Assembly (NCBI RefSeq): GCF_017309075.1
Contig: NZ_JAEMGS010000004.1
Span: 124,001-188,000, forward strand
Reading direction: 5' to 3'
Source of the DNA: Motiliproteus sp. SC1-56
GTDB taxonomy: Bacteria > Pseudomonadota > Gammaproteobacteria > Pseudomonadales > Balneatricaceae
Length of the DNA stretch: 64,000 nucleotides
Part shown: one piece after another, positions 53,391-63,509 of the stretch
Numbering within the stretch: the stretch's first letter is position 1
Layout of the letters: each line of letters starts with the position of its first letter
The notes under the pieces: generated by a model
Database searches by the model: none
What the model was told of the DNA's origin: nothing
What the model saw: only the letters and a program-made list of their open reading frames with translations
Translations under genes and position numbers: made by a program

Positions 53391-56216
53391 TTAGCGCTCG
53401 AGAAGCGGCTTGAGAAAGCGCCCGGTGTGGGAATGCTCCAGCGCGGCCACCTGTTCCGGGGTCCCGGTGGCGATAATCCGGCCGCCGTTGACCCCGCCTT
53501 CAGGGCCGAGATCCACCAGCCAGTCGGCGGTCTTGATCACGTCCAGGTTGTGCTCGATCACCACCACCGTGTTGCCGTGGTCCCGAAGCCGGTGCAGCAC
53601 GTTAAGCAGCTGCTGAATGTCGTAGAAGTGCAGCCCGGTGGTGGGCTCGTCGAGTATGTAGAGGGTTTTTCCGGTATCCCGTTTCGAAAGCTCCTTGGCC
53701 AGCTTGACCCGCTGCGCTTCGCCGCCGGAGAGGGTGGTGGCGGCCTGGCCCAGGTGGATGTAGGAGAGTCCCACGTCGATTAGGGTCTGCAGCCGGCGGG
53801 CCAGCATCGGCACCGGGTCGAAGAATTCGCGGGCCTCCTCCACGGTCATCTCCAGCACCTCGTGGATGCTCTTGCCCTTGTATTTCACCTCCAGGGTCTC
53901 GCGGTTGTAGCGCTTGCCCTTGCAGACGTCGCAGGCGACGTAGATGTCCGGCAGAAAGTGCATCTCCACCTTGATCACCCCGTCACCCTGGCAGGCTTCG
54001 CAACGCCCGCCCTTGACGTTGAAGCTGAAACGGCCGGGCTTGTAACCCCGGGAGCGGGCTTCCTGGGTGGTGGCGAAGAGCTCGCGGATGGGGGTGAAGA
54101 TGCCGGTGTAGGTGGCGGGGTTGGAGCGCGGCGTGCGGCCGATGGGGCTCTGGTCGATGTCCACCACCTTGTCCAGCTGGTCTAACCCGTCGAGCTTGGC
54201 GTGAGGCGCCGCTTCCAGGGTGGTGGCCTTGTTCAGGGCCGTGGCCGCCAGGGGATAGAGGGTCTGGTTGATCAGAGTCGATTTTCCGGAGCCCGAGACG
54301 CCGGTGATGCAGGTCATGAGCCCGATCGGGACTGCAAGGTCCACCTGTTGCAGGTTGTTGCCGCTGGCGCCTTCCAGTCGCAGCCAGCGATCCTCGGTGT
54401 TGGGGGTGCGGGCCGGCGGCACCGGGATCTCCTTGACGCCGCTCAGGTACTGGCCGGTGAGCGAGGCCGGGTTGTCCATCACCTCCCGGGGCGTGCCCTG
54501 GGCGATCACTTCACCGCCGTGGACGCCGGCCCCGGGGCCGATGTCGATCACGTGGTCGGCCAGGCGGATGGCGTCCTCATCGTGCTCCACCACCAGCACG
54601 GTGTTGCCCAGGTCGCGCAGGTGGGTGAGGGTGGCCAGCAGGCGTTCGTTGTCCCGTTGGTGGAGGCCAATGGAGGGCTCGTCGAGGATGTACATCACTC
54701 CGACCAGGCCTGCGCCGATCTGGCTGGCGAGGCGGATACGCTGGGCCTCGCCGCCGGAGAGGCTGTCAGCATTGCGGTCCAGGGTCAGGTAATCCAGCCC
54801 CACGTTCTCCAGGAACTGAAGCCGGGCGCGGATCTCCTTGAGGATCTTCTCCGCGATTTCGCCCTGCTTGCCCCTCAGGTGCAGTCGGCCGAAGTACTCC
54901 ACGCTCTGGCCCACCGGCATGGCGGTGATGTCGGCGATGTTCTTCTCGTCGACAAACACGTGGCAGGCCTCACGGCGCAGCCGCGTGCCATGGCACGAGG
55001 GGCAGGTCTGCTGGGTCTGGTACTTGGCCAGCTCCTCGCGGACCATGGCGGACTCGGTATCGCGGTAGCGGCGCTGCATGTTGGGGATCACGCCTTCGAA
55101 AGGGTGCGCCTTGGTGGCGATCTCGCCGCGGTCGCTCAAATACTGGAACTGGATCCGGTCGCGGCCGCTGCCGTAGAGGACCGCCTGGCGTTGCTTGTCG
55201 GTGAGGCTGTCAAAGGGTTGGTCGGTGCGAAAGCCGTAGTGCTCGCCGACGGCGTTGAGCAGTTGGTAGTAGTAGACGTTGCGCCGGTCCCAGCCGCGAA
55301 TCGCCCCTTCGGCCAGGGTCAGCTTCGGATTGCTGATCACCTTGGCGGGGTCGAAAAACAGCTTGGCGCCCAGGCCGTCGCAGCCGGCGCAGGCCCCGTG
55401 GGGGTTGTTGAAGGAGAACAAACGCGGCTCCAGCTCCTGGATGCTGTGACCGCACTGGGGACAGGCGAAGCGGGCGGAGAAGATCATCTCTTCGCCGTCG
55501 TCGTCCATGTAGCTCAGCTTGGCCAGACCGTCGGTGAGCTCGATACAGGTCTCCAGGGATTCGGCGAGGCGGGTCTGGATGCCGTCACGGACCTTGAAGC
55601 GGTCGACCACCACCTCGATCTGGTGTTTTTTCTTCTTATCCAGCTCGGGGGGATCGTCCAGGTCGCAGACAATGCCGTTGATGCGCGCCCTTACGAAGCC
55701 CTGGGCCTTGAGGTTGCTGAGCAGGTGCAGGTGCTCCCCCTTGCGTCCCTGCACTACCGGGGCGAGCAGCATCACCTTGCTGCCCTCTTCCAGCGCCAGG
55801 ACCTGGTCCACCATCTGGCTGATGGTCTGGGCCTTGAGCGGCAGGTCGTGGTCGGGGCAGCGGGGCTCGCCGGCGCGGGCAAACAACAGCCGCAGGTAGT
55901 CGTAGATTTCGGTGATGGTGCCGACCGTGGAGCGGGGGTTGTGGGAGGTGGATTTCTGTTCGATGGAGATGGCCGGGGAGAGCCCTTCGATGTGGTCCAC
56001 GTCGGGTTTTTCCATCATCGACAGAAACTGGCGGGCGTAGGTTGAGAGCGACTCGACGTAGCGGCGCTGTCCTTCGGCGTAGAGGGTGTCAAAAGCCAGC
56101 GAGGATTTGCCGGAGCCCGACAACCCGGTAATCACAATCAGCTTGTCCCGGGGAATGTCCAGATCAATGTTCTTCAGATTGTGGGTGCGGGCACCTCGAA
56201 CGCTAATGGTTTCCAT
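53391..56216 (-). CDS. uvrA: Excinuclease ABC subunit A
   Basis: 941 residues, the usual UvrA length. It has two ABC ATPase modules with [18 protein letters not shown] and [14 protein letters not shown], two LSGGEAQR signatures, and two zinc modules (CPQCGH...CAGCDG and CEACQGDG...CDVCKGK). UvrA finds bulky DNA lesions and loads UvrB. ATG 56216 follows GAGG with 5-nt spacing; TTG 56231 is in frame but less likely. It diverges from ssb across a 173-bp gap in which I see no clear LexA box. Confidence 0.97.
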   Translation of the reverse strand: METISVRGARTHNLKNIDLDIPRDKLIVITGLSGSGKSSLAFDTLYAEGQRRYVESLSTYARQFLSMMEKPDVDHIEGLSPAISIEQKSTSHNPRSTVGTITEIYDYLRLLFARAGEPRCPDHDLPLKAQTISQMVDQVLALEEGSKVMLLAPVVQGRKGEHLHLLSNLKAQGFVRARINGIVCDLDDPPELDKKKKHQIEVVVDRFKVRDGIQTRLAESLETCIELTDGLAKLSYMDDDGEEMIFSARFACPQCGHSIQELEPRLFSFNNPHGACAGCDGLGAKLFFDPAKVISNPKLTLAEGAIRGWDRRNVYYYQLLNAVGEHYGFRTDQPFDSLTDKQRQAVLYGSGRDRIQFQYLSDRGEIATKAHPFEGVIPNMQRRYRDTESAMVREELAKYQTQQTCPSCHGTRLRREACHVFVDEKNIADITAMPVGQSVEYFGRLHLRGKQGEIAEKILKEIRARLQFLENVGLDYLTLDRNADSLSGGEAQRIRLASQIGAGLVGVMYILDEPSIGLHQRDNERLLATLTHLRDLGNTVLVVEHDEDAIRLADHVIDIGPGAGVHGGEVIAQGTPREVMDNPASLTGQYLSGVKEIPVPPARTPNTEDRWLRLEGASGNNLQQVDLAVPIGLMTCITGVSGSGKSTLINQTLYPLAATALNKATTLEAAPHAKLDGLDQLDKVVDIDQSPIGRTPRSNPATYTGIFTPIRELFATTQEARSRGYKPGRFSFNVKGGRCEACQGDGVIKVEMHFLPDIYVACDVCKGKRYNRETLEVKYKGKSIHEVLEMTVEEAREFFDPVPMLARRLQTLIDVGLSYIHLGQAATTLSGGEAQRVKLAKELSKRDTGKTLYILDEPTTGLHFYDIQQLLNVLHRLRDHGNTVVVIEHNLDVIKTADWLVDLGPEGGVNGGRIIATGTPEQVAALEHSHTGRFLKPLLER

Positions 56217-56389
56217 CTCTACCTCGATCAAACGGCGAACGGGCCATTATATCGGCTGCGCTTCAACATTGCTTGGCGGGCGACTCGGAATGGCAGGGGA
56301 ATATGTTATTCTAGAGCGCTATTCCGGCGCCGCGCGGGGAACCCCTGGGGCGTCGACCGGCCATTTTTCGACAAGGGTAGACAGCAACC

Positions 56390-56923
56390 ATGGCACGTGG
56401 TGTAAACAAAGTAATTCTGATCGGCAACCTGGGGCAGGACCCCGAGGTGCGTTACATGCCCAACGGCAACGCCGTTACCAATATCACCGTGGCGACCAGT
56501 GACAGCTGGAAAGACCGTGAAACCGGTCAGCCCCAGGAGCGCACCGAGTGGCACCGCGTGGTCTTCTTTGGCAAGCTGGCCGAGATCGCCGGGCAGTACC
56601 TGAAAAAGGGCTCCAAGGTCTACGTCGAAGGTTCACTGCGCACCCGCAAGTGGCAGGGCCAGGACGGGCAGGACCGCTATACCACGGAGATCGTCTGCGA
56701 CATCAACGGCCAGATGCAGATGCTCGACAGCCGTGGCGGCGAAGGCGGTGGTGGTTATCAGCCCCGCAACCAGGGTTACGCGCCGCAGCAGCCCCAGCAG
56801 CCGCAAGCGCCCCAGCAGCAGGGGTATCCCCAGCAGGCGCCCCAACAGCCTCAGCAGGCCCCTCAGCAGCCGCAGCAAGCCGCCGGTGGCTTTGACGACT
56901 TCGACGACGATATCCCCTTCTGA
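56390..56923 (+). CDS. ssb: Single-stranded DNA-binding protein
   Basis: 177 residues. An OB fold ([20 protein letters not shown], then [20 protein letters not shown]) is followed by a Gln/Pro-rich linker (residues 130-165) and the acidic tip DDDIPF that recruits repair and replication proteins. The divergent uvrA-ssb pair is the arrangement known from E. coli and pseudomonads. The linker is strongly repetitive (PQQ units). Confidence 0.97.
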   Translation: MARGVNKVILIGNLGQDPEVRYMPNGNAVTNITVATSDSWKDRETGQPQERTEWHRVVFFGKLAEIAGQYLKKGSKVYVEGSLRTRKWQGQDGQDRYTTEIVCDINGQMQMLDSRGGEGGGGYQPRNQGYAPQQPQQPQAPQQQGYPQQAPQQPQQAPQQPQQAAGGFDDFDDDIPF

Positions 56924-56934
56924 GGGGGAACCCA

Positions 56935-57819
56935 TTGTTCGAGTTACCCAAGTTGCTCGTTACCGGCGCCCAGGGGCAACTGGGTTACGAGCTGGTGGCC
57001 TATGCCCAGGAGCACGGCTTCGACGTCACGGCCTTCCCCCGGGAAAGCCTGGATATCTGTGACCGTGACGCCGTGGCCCGGGCGCTGGACCACTACCAGC
57101 CGGAATTTATCGTCAATGCCGCCGCCGTTATCCCCTTGCAGGAGGGCGATGATCCGGGCCTGAGGGTCAACGACTACGGTGTTGAAGGGTTGGCGATGGC
57201 CTGTGCCGAGCGCGGTATTGCCCTAGTCCACCTCTCCTGCGCCGAGGTGTTTGACGGTCTTAAAGAGGGCGCCTATCGCGAGGATGATGCCGTCTCGCCC
57301 TTGAGCGCCTATGCGCGCAGCAAGTGCCGGGGAGAGGCCGCGGTGCGCGAGCTGCTCGATCGCCATATTATCCTGCGCACCGGCTGGCTGTTCAGCGCCC
57401 GTGGCCAGAGTTTCGTGCGACGCCTGGTGGAGCAGGGGCGGGAAAACCGGCAGGTTCAGGTGTCTGACGGCTTGGTGGGCTGCCCCACCTCTGCCGCCGA
57501 TCTCGGGCGCGTGGTGGTGGCGATGATCAAGCAGCTGCACGTGGGTGCCGACGCCTGGGGTACCTACCACTATGTCGCCAGCGACTGCACCAGCTGGTTC
57601 GGCTTCGCCGAAGCTATCGTGGCGGCGGCGCGCCAGTATGAAGATCTCAAGCTCGACGCCCTGGTGCCCGTGCCACAGGAGCAGATGGACCGCCGCCTGC
57701 GGCCGGCCCGAAGCGTGCTCCACTGCGAACGTATTCTCAACACCTTCGGGGTGCACCAGCGTCCCTGGCGCTCGGGCCTGACCCAGATTCTTCGAACGCT
57801 GTACAGCCTGACGGACTAG
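56935..57819 (+). CDS. RmlD-like NAD(P)-dependent sugar-nucleotide reductase homologue
   Basis: A 294-residue short-chain dehydrogenase of the dTDP-4-dehydrorhamnose reductase family: LLVTGAQGQLGYELVAYA is the cofactor glycine motif and SAYARSKCRGEAAVREL the Tyr-x3-Lys site. The rest of the rhamnose pathway is not nearby, so the substrate is unknown. It starts with TTG 56935, supported by AGGGGG 7 nt upstream, 11 bp after ssb. Confidence 0.85.
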   Translation: MFELPKLLVTGAQGQLGYELVAYAQEHGFDVTAFPRESLDICDRDAVARALDHYQPEFIVNAAAVIPLQEGDDPGLRVNDYGVEGLAMACAERGIALVHLSCAEVFDGLKEGAYREDDAVSPLSAYARSKCRGEAAVRELLDRHIILRTGWLFSARGQSFVRRLVEQGRENRQVQVSDGLVGCPTSAADLGRVVVAMIKQLHVGADAWGTYHYVASDCTSWFGFAEAIVAAARQYEDLKLDALVPVPQEQMDRRLRPARSVLHCERILNTFGVHQRPWRSGLTQILRTLYSLTD

Positions 57820-57836
57820 GCCACGGCCCGGCGGGT

Positions 57837-58217
57837 TCAGACTTGCCAGGGCCAGGGGTGGTGGGTGCGGGCTACCCAGAGGATGTAGCCCAGCGTCAGC
57901 AGCGCGCATACCAGCCAGGCCTGGCGACGTGGTTTGGTCTTGCCCCGGCGCAGGGCCAGGGTACCGAAGCCGATATAAAAGAGCAGCGCCACCACCTTGG
58001 CCGTCAGCCAGCCCTGGCTGAACGGGTATTGCTGGATGATCAGCGCCAGGCTGATGGCGCTGGCCAGGAGTGCGCTGTCGATGAGCTGGGGCAGGATTCG
58101 GACCCAGCGTTGCGCCAGCAGAGACGAGTCCAGTAGCATCCAGACAGCGCGCATAATAAAGAAACAGACGCTGAGGGTGACGGCGGTGACGTGCAGGTGC
58201 TTGACCAGCAGATACAT
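57837..58217 (-). CDS. SirB-family integral membrane protein
   Basis: A 126-residue protein with four hydrophobic helices (HLHVTAVTLSVCFFIMRAVW, LIDSALLASAISLALII, WLTAKVVALLFYIGFGTLAL, AWLVCALLTLGYILWVA). The MYLLVKHLHV start with a conserved histidine and the RMLLD-like region match the SirB family, named from Salmonella invasion regulation but of unknown mechanism. It is convergent with the RmlD-like gene and divergent from moaA. Confidence 0.75.
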   Translation of the reverse strand: MYLLVKHLHVTAVTLSVCFFIMRAVWMLLDSSLLAQRWVRILPQLIDSALLASAISLALIIQQYPFSQGWLTAKVVALLFYIGFGTLALRRGKTKPRRQAWLVCALLTLGYILWVARTHHPWPWQV

Positions 58218-58322
58218 CGGGGCTTGTTCCTTGTGCCTGGGGATGAAATACTTTAGCGAAGGGGTCGGTTATGGTCCAGCCGGCCCGTATTATTCTAGAC
58301 CGGCGGGCCAAGGAGACACACG

Positions 58323-59333
58323 ATGGTGACGACGAAGGAACCGGCTCGCGAGTTGGTTGATCGTTTTGGTCGGCGCGTCGACTACGTCCGTATTTCGGTG
58401 ACTGACCGCTGCGACTTCCGCTGTGTCTACTGCATGAGCGAGCGGATGACCTTCCTGCCCCGCGAAGCGGTGTTGAGCCTTGAGGAGATCGAGCTGGTGG
58501 CCCGGGCATTCGTCAACCTGGGTGTGCGCAAGATCCGTCTCACCGGGGGCGAACCGCTGGTCCGTCGTGGCATTGAAACCCTGCTGCCGAAACTGGGCGC
58601 CCTGCAAGGGCTGGAGGAGCTGGTGATGACCACCAACGGCTCCCAGCTGCGACGCCTGGCGCCGCAGATACGGGCGGCGGGAGTCAAACGGCTCAATATC
58701 AGCCTGGATTCGCTGCGTCCGGATCGCTTCCGTCACATCACCCGCACCGGCAGGCTGGAGCAGGTGTTGGACGGCATCGAGGCCGCCCGGGAGGCGGGCT
58801 TTGAGCGGATCAAGCTCAACAGCGTGGTGCTCAAGGGGCGTAACGCCGACGAGGTACTCGATCTGGTCGATTTCGCCCGTGAGCGGGCCCTGGATATCAG
58901 CTTTATCGAGGAGATGCCCCTGGGGCAGATCCGCGAGCACGACCGCCACGAAACCTACTGCTCCAGCGACGAGGTGCGGGCGCTGATCGAGGCGCGCTAC
59001 CCCCTGACCCCCATGACCCAGCGCACCGCCGGGCCGTCCCGTTACTTCAGCATGGCCGACAGCCGCAGTCGGATCGGCTTTATCTCTCCCCACAGTCACA
59101 ACTTCTGCCACGAGTGCAACCGGGTCCGGGTCACCGTCGAAGGGCGCCTGCTCCTGTGTCTCGGTAACGAGCACTCGATGGATCTGCGTGCTCTTTTGCG
59201 CGCGTACCCGGGGGATATTGAACGCCTCGAGCGGGCATTGGTGGAGGCCATGGACCTCAAGCCTGAACGCCACCATTTTGACCTCGAGGCCGAGCCCCAG
59301 ATCCTGCGTTTCATGAACATGACCGGCGGTTGA
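58323..59333 (+). CDS. moaA: GTP 3',8-cyclase MoaA
   Basis: A 336-residue radical SAM enzyme catalysing the first step of molybdenum cofactor synthesis. The N-terminal cluster is [14 protein letters not shown] (Cx3Cx2C) and the second cluster is [18 protein letters not shown] (Cx2Cx13C). The C-terminus ends GG, as needed for activity. moaC and moaD lie 1.2 kb further on. Confidence 0.96.
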   Translation: MVTTKEPARELVDRFGRRVDYVRISVTDRCDFRCVYCMSERMTFLPREAVLSLEEIELVARAFVNLGVRKIRLTGGEPLVRRGIETLLPKLGALQGLEELVMTTNGSQLRRLAPQIRAAGVKRLNISLDSLRPDRFRHITRTGRLEQVLDGIEAAREAGFERIKLNSVVLKGRNADEVLDLVDFARERALDISFIEEMPLGQIREHDRHETYCSSDEVRALIEARYPLTPMTQRTAGPSRYFSMADSRSRIGFISPHSHNFCHECNRVRVTVEGRLLLCLGNEHSMDLRALLRAYPGDIERLERALVEAMDLKPERHHFDLEAEPQILRFMNMTGG

Positions 59334-59416
59334 TCGGCCACTGCCTTTTTTTCCGTAAGCAGGTAGAATACCCGCTTTTGCGGGGCCGACGGGGCCCGTT
59401 CGGCTCGAGGAGTGGC

Positions 59417-60529
59417 ATGAGCGTTACCGACCTAGACCCTTATCAGGATATTCGTCCCTATCACGATGATGAGGTGCCCGGTGTATTGGCGGGGCTGCTG
59501 AAAAACGCCGAGTTCGTGTCGGCGCTGGGCCAGTTTCGTTTCCCGCGGCTGAGCCGCTTCGCTCCCTCCCTGGTGAATCAGTTGGTGCGCTTCGCGTTGG
59601 GCCGGCAGTTGGCCGGGGTCCGGACGGTGGCGGGCATGCAGGACGTGATCGCTGCCTACATGGGCAAGATGATCGAGCGCACCACCCACCGGGTCACCTT
59701 CTCCGGCCTCGAGGGGCTGGATGCGAACAAGGCGTACCTTTTCATCTCCAACCACCGCGATATCGCCATGGACCCGGCCTTCGTCAACTGGGGCCTCTAT
59801 CACCACGGCATGCAGACGGTGCGTATCGCCATTGGCGATAACCTGCTGAAGAAGCCTTACGTCTCCGACCTGATGCGCCTGAACAAGAGCTTCATCGTCA
59901 AGCGTTCGGTCAAGGGGCGTGAAAAGCTCAAGGCCCTGATGGAGCTGTCGGGTTACATCAGCCACTCCATCGACAGCGGCCATTCGATCTGGATCGCCCA
60001 GCGCGAGGGGCGGGCCAAAGACGGCAACGACTTCACGGACCCGGCGATCATCAAGATGTTCTACATGGGCAAGAAGAAAAGCACGCCCGACTTCGCCGAG
60101 GCGGTCCGCGAGCTCAACATCGTGCCGGTCTCCATCGCTTACCAGTACGATCCCTGTGATGCCCTCAAGGCGCGGGAGCTGCAGGCGCTGGCCAGCGAGG
60201 GCGCGTATGAGAAGGGGCAGTACGAGGATATCGAGAGCATCGCCCAGGGCATCACCGGCTTCAAAGGCGACGTCCACGTGGCGTTCGGCCAGCCCATGAG
60301 CGGCGACTACGAGACCCCCGAGGCCCTGGCCGAGGCGATCGACCGGGAGATCATCGGCAACTACCACCTTCATGCCTCCAACCGCGTGGCGGCCGACGAG
60401 GCAGAGGCCGTGGATGACGCCGACCGTAAGGCGTTCGAGGAGCGCCTGCAGCGCGTCTCCGCCGAGTGCCGTCCCTGGCTCAAGGCGATGTACGCCAACC
60501 CGGCGCTGAACAAGCAAAAGCTCGCCTAG
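59417..60529 (+). CDS. Phospholipid/glycerol acyltransferase family protein
   Basis: A 370-residue protein with an acyltransferase-like core: ISNHRDIAMDPAFVN, then SGHSIWIAQREGRAKDG-like sequence in place of FPEGTR. The first motif spaces His and Asp by five residues (H-x5-D) rather than the usual four. It probably acts on phospholipid precursors at the membrane, though activity is uncertain. ATG 59417 follows GAGGAG; a longer frame start at 59330 overlaps moaA. It sits between moaA and moaC, which is functionally unexplained. Confidence 0.75.
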   Translation: MSVTDLDPYQDIRPYHDDEVPGVLAGLLKNAEFVSALGQFRFPRLSRFAPSLVNQLVRFALGRQLAGVRTVAGMQDVIAAYMGKMIERTTHRVTFSGLEGLDANKAYLFISNHRDIAMDPAFVNWGLYHHGMQTVRIAIGDNLLKKPYVSDLMRLNKSFIVKRSVKGREKLKALMELSGYISHSIDSGHSIWIAQREGRAKDGNDFTDPAIIKMFYMGKKKSTPDFAEAVRELNIVPVSIAYQYDPCDALKARELQALASEGAYEKGQYEDIESIAQGITGFKGDVHVAFGQPMSGDYETPEALAEAIDREIIGNYHLHASNRVAADEAEAVDDADRKAFEERLQRVSAECRPWLKAMYANPALNKQKLA

Positions 60530-60538
60530 GAGGCGCAG

Positions 60539-61039
60539 ATGACCGCAGAGCACGACGAACAGGCGACCCTGACCCATATCGACAGCGACGGGCAGGCGCG
60601 CATGGTGGACGTGTCGGAGAAGGCGGTGACCGTCCGCGAGGCCCGGGCAGAGGCCTACGTGGTGATGCGTCCCGAGACCCTGGCGATGATCGTCGAGGGG
60701 CGGCACAAGAAGGGCGACGTGCTGGCGGTGTGTCGCATCGCCGGCATCCAGGGGGCCAAGCGCTGCCCGGACCTGATTCCGCTCTGCCACCCGCTGATGC
60801 TCAGTTCGGTCAAGGTGGAGCTGCACCCGGAGCCTGAAAAAAACCGGGTGCGCATCGAGAGCCGTTGCAAGCTCAGCGGCCAGACCGGGGTTGAAATGGA
60901 AGCCCTGACCGCCGCCTCCGTGGCTGCCCTGACCCTCTACGACATGTGCAAGGCCGTGGACCGGGGAATGGTGATCGAGGGCGTGCGAGTGCTGGAGAAA
61001 AAAGGCGGTAAAAGCGGCCATTGGCGGGTAGAGGAGTAA
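60539..61039 (+). CDS. moaC: Cyclic pyranopterin monophosphate synthase MoaC
   Basis: 166 residues. The conserved blocks are [19 protein letters not shown], then [20 protein letters not shown] (active-site His and Lys) and [20 protein letters not shown]. It converts the MoaA product to cyclic pyranopterin monophosphate. GGAGG lies upstream and moaD follows by 3 bp. Confidence 0.97.
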   Translation: MTAEHDEQATLTHIDSDGQARMVDVSEKAVTVREARAEAYVVMRPETLAMIVEGRHKKGDVLAVCRIAGIQGAKRCPDLIPLCHPLMLSSVKVELHPEPEKNRVRIESRCKLSGQTGVEMEALTAASVAALTLYDMCKAVDRGMVIEGVRVLEKKGGKSGHWRVEE

Positions 61040-61042
61040 CCC

Positions 61043-61300
61043 ATGGATTCGGTAGACCTGGTTTTTTTTGCCAGCATTCGCGAGCAGCTCGGCACCGACG
61101 CTGAAACGCTCGAGCTGGCGGCGGAGCTGAACACGGTTCAGGCCCTGATCGATCACCTGCGCACCCGGGGAGAGCCCTGGGCCTCGGTGCTGGCCGCCGA
61201 GCAACTGCTGGTGGCTGTCAATCAGGAGATGGCCGAGCGCAGCGCCGTGATAAAATCTGGCGATGAAGTCGCGTTTTTCCCCCCGGTTACCGGCGGTTAA
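61043..61300 (+). CDS. moaD: Molybdopterin synthase sulphur carrier MoaD
   Basis: 85 residues of ubiquitin-like fold ending in VAFFPPVTGG; the Gly-Gly end is thiocarboxylated. It needs MoaE as catalytic partner, but moaE is not encoded in this window. Next is an acyltransferase gene 16 bp away. Confidence 0.93.
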   Translation: MDSVDLVFFASIREQLGTDAETLELAAELNTVQALIDHLRTRGEPWASVLAAEQLLVAVNQEMAERSAVIKSGDEVAFFPPVTGG

Positions 61301-61316
61301 AGGAGCTCAGCTGTTG

Positions 61317-62066
61317 ATGAACTACCTACGCGCCGCGGTCTTCTACTCGGTTTTTGTCACCGCCAATATCATTCATTCCGTGCTGAGCCTGCTGGTTTCG
61401 CCGTTCTTGCCCTTCCCCGCCCGCTTCCGCTTTGTCTGTTCGGTCAATCGCCTGAGCCTGTGGTGGCTGCGGCTGGTCTGCGGTATCCGCTACGAGGTGA
61501 TCGGCCGTGAGCACCTGCCCAGCGGCGGCCCCTTCGTGATCCTGGCCAACCACCAGAGCGAGTGGGAGACCCTCTTCCTGCAACTGCTGATCAGCCCCCA
61601 GTGCACGGTGCTGAAAAAAGAGCTGCTGCGGATTCCCTTCTTCGGTTGGGCCCTGGCGCTGCTCAAACCGATTGCCATCGACCGCTCCCAGCGGGCGCGG
61701 GCCATGAAACAGATCCTGCAACAGGGCAAGGCCCGCCTGGCAGAGGGGATTCCGGTGCTGATCTTTCCCCAGGGTACCCGGGTGCCGGCCGGTGAGGTGG
61801 GCAAGTTCAACAAGGGCGGCGCCATGCTCGCCTGCAGCGCCGAGGTGCCCATCGTCACCATCGTCCACAATGCCGGCGAGCACTGGCCCAGCGGGCGCTT
61901 TCCCAAGACCCCGGGCACCATCCAGGTGCGGGTGGGGCCGGTGATCGACACCCAGGGGCGCAAGGTGGACGAGGTTCACCAGGAGACCACCCGCTGGCTG
62001 CAGCACCACCTGGAGCAACAGCATCCGGTGGCGGCGCGGCCTGAGGGCGAAAAGGCTCACCTTTAG
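61317..62066 (+). CDS. 1-acyl-sn-glycerol-3-phosphate acyltransferase (PlsC-like)
   Basis: 249 residues with an N-terminal membrane helix, the motif LANHQSEWETLFLQ (H-x4-E in place of H-x4-D, a known variant), IFPQGTRVPAGEVGKFNKGG in the substrate site, and VPIVTIVHNAGEHWP. It would make phosphatidic acid. ATG 61317 is chosen with AGGAG (61301-61305) upstream; frames beginning at 61263 lie within moaD. An 8-bp hairpin (62086-62109) follows. Confidence 0.88.
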   Translation: MNYLRAAVFYSVFVTANIIHSVLSLLVSPFLPFPARFRFVCSVNRLSLWWLRLVCGIRYEVIGREHLPSGGPFVILANHQSEWETLFLQLLISPQCTVLKKELLRIPFFGWALALLKPIAIDRSQRARAMKQILQQGKARLAEGIPVLIFPQGTRVPAGEVGKFNKGGAMLACSAEVPIVTIVHNAGEHWPSGRFPKTPGTIQVRVGPVIDTQGRKVDEVHQETTRWLQHHLEQQHPVAARPEGEKAHL

Positions 62067-62077
62067 TCGGACCCGAG

Positions 62078-62347
62078 ATGCTGGTGGTGCGCCCTAGGCT
62101 CGGCGCACCCCGTCCTCGCCTGCCCCATATGCAGCGCCGGCTGCCTCCTCAGCCGTTAGCAGTCTACCTGCAATTAGCCGGTGACCGAGATACGGCAATC
62201 TATCGTGCTTATCGCAGCGGTGGGTATCGCTTGAAAGGGATCGGCGATCATTTTGGTTTTCACTATTCCCGCGTCAGTCGAATCGTCAAGAAGATTAAGG
62301 GGGCAAAAGACAAGACCGGCAAAAGGCAAGACCTGACCCCTGTGTGA
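62078..62347 (+). pseudogene. RAYT transposase remnant (C-terminal domain only)
   Basis: From about 62146 the frame encodes QPLAVYLQLAGDRDTAIYRA, then YRSGGYRLKGIGDHFGFHYS and RVSRIVKKIK. This is the C-terminal helix-turn-helix region found at the end of many REP-associated tyrosine transposases. The Y1 catalytic domain that should precede it is missing, replaced by plsC and a hairpin, so this is a decayed copy. It ends in a tandem GGCAAAAGACAAGACC / GGCAAAAGGCAAGACC repeat that is the inverse of repeats near 63430. Confidence 0.7.
62318..62340 (-). repeat. RAYT-associated inverted repeat, left arm
   Basis: GGCAAAAGGCAAGACC followed by TGACCCC (62318-62340) is the exact reverse complement of the core of the repeat at 63465-63487. 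An imperfect copy of its first 16 bases precedes it (62302-62317). Confidence 0.85.
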
Positions 62348-62421
62348 TGACCCCTATGTGCTACGTACCTTTACGTGAATAGGGTCTTTGGCAGCATGGT
62401 GAATAGAGGAAGCTTAAGATA

Positions 62422-63390
62422 ATGGAGCGATTGAAATTTTGTAGCGTTATGCTGCTGTGGTTGTTTGCTACCACTGCGGTGGCCTTGCCCTCGGCCAAAG
62501 TAACCATAAAGGTGGTGGATGATCAGGGGGGGCCGGTTGAGGGCGCAGAGGTAAGGGTAGGGTTTGAAAGTCCGGGCGGTTATTGGCAGGCAGGAAGGAT
62601 TGCGTTTGATAGTGGTTACTCAGATTCTGATGGTATTCATGTAGCGTCTTCTAACACTTCGGGCCGCATTGGTTATCGGATAGAGAAAGAAGGTTATTAC
62701 GAAAGCGAGGGTGGGTTTAGTGAGTTTACGGGAGTCAGCGGTGTGTACGGAATGCGCCGCTGGGAGCCTTGGAATCCGATCCTAGGGGTAGAGTTGCGTA
62801 AAATTCGTAATCCTATACCGCTCATTGTCAAACAAGTAGAGGCATTGGAACTGCCGATGCTAAATCGTCCTATCGGTTACGATTTGATGGCGGGTGATTG
62901 GGTCGTTCCCTTTGGTCAAGGTACCACTGCGGACTTGGTATTTACTTTGGAAAAAAGCTATCAATCACGTGGAAGCTGGAAATATAAGCTGTCACTTGGT
63001 TTTGCGAACCCAGACGATGGTGTAATACCTGTTCGAGCTTCGACCTCAAGCGGCAGCCAGCTTTTGCTAGCCCATCATGCACCAATAGAGGGATATAGGT
63101 CGGAATATTTCTGGGGCAAGGAGATGAAGATGTCGTCCTATGGAACCGCTGTTCGCAGTGATTTTGGGGAGCTTCAAACAGATGATTTAAACTTCTATTT
63201 TCGGGTGCGAAGTCAGCGGGATGAACATGGGAGACTGGTCAGTGGAATATATGGGAAAATTCATAATAAATTTCAGCTGACCAATTTCAAAATAGAAAGA
63301 ACAGGGTCGCTAACATTCAATTATTTTCTCAATCCAACTCCGAATGATACTAACCTTGAATGGGATCAAAAAACGAATTTGTTTCATTGA
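62422..63390 (+). CDS. Secreted protein of unknown function with N-terminal Ig-like region
   Basis: A 322-residue protein I do not recognise. An N-terminal Sec signal (LKFCSVMLLWLFATTAVALP) is followed by VTIKVVDDQGGPVEGAEVRV, which looks like a carboxypeptidase-regulatory/Ig-like beta domain. The C-terminal 150 residues are beta-rich with no motif I can name. Its base composition is clearly lower in GC than the housekeeping genes, and it is bracketed by RAYT repeats, so it may be a passenger gene. It starts at ATG 62422 with GGAAGC upstream. Confidence 0.7.
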   Translation: MERLKFCSVMLLWLFATTAVALPSAKVTIKVVDDQGGPVEGAEVRVGFESPGGYWQAGRIAFDSGYSDSDGIHVASSNTSGRIGYRIEKEGYYESEGGFSEFTGVSGVYGMRRWEPWNPILGVELRKIRNPIPLIVKQVEALELPMLNRPIGYDLMAGDWVVPFGQGTTADLVFTLEKSYQSRGSWKYKLSLGFANPDDGVIPVRASTSSGSQLLLAHHAPIEGYRSEYFWGKEMKMSSYGTAVRSDFGELQTDDLNFYFRVRSQRDEHGRLVSGIYGKIHNKFQLTNFKIERTGSLTFNYFLNPTPNDTNLEWDQKTNLFH

Positions 63391-63415
63391 GCGGGTGGGC
63401 CCTATTTGGTGATTA

Positions 63416-63500
63416 GGCATAGGGGTCAGGTCTTGCCCTTTGCCCGCATTGGTCTAAGGGGCATAGGGGTCAGGTCTTGCCTTTTGCCTCCATTGGTCTA
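63416..63500 (+). repeat. Two 41-bp direct repeats upstream of RAYT
   Basis: Copies at 63416-63456 and 63460-63500 both begin GGCATAGGGGTCAGGTCTTG and end ATTGGTCTA, with three mismatches. The core is the inverse of 62318-62340. Such sequences commonly flank RAYT genes and are probably recognised by the transposase. Confidence 0.9.
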
Positions 63501-63509
63501 GATTTCTGC

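Noticed and set aside
54201-56045. 614-codon plus-strand frame
   Set aside because: Antisense to uvrA, with composition typical of a shadow frame.
56217-56389. Possible LexA (SOS) box between uvrA and ssb
   Set aside because: Expected from E. coli, but I found no CTG-N10-CAG with the right AT-rich centre.
59432-61204. 590-codon minus-strand frame
   Set aside because: Antisense to the acyltransferase, moaC and moaD, all of which have firm family matches.
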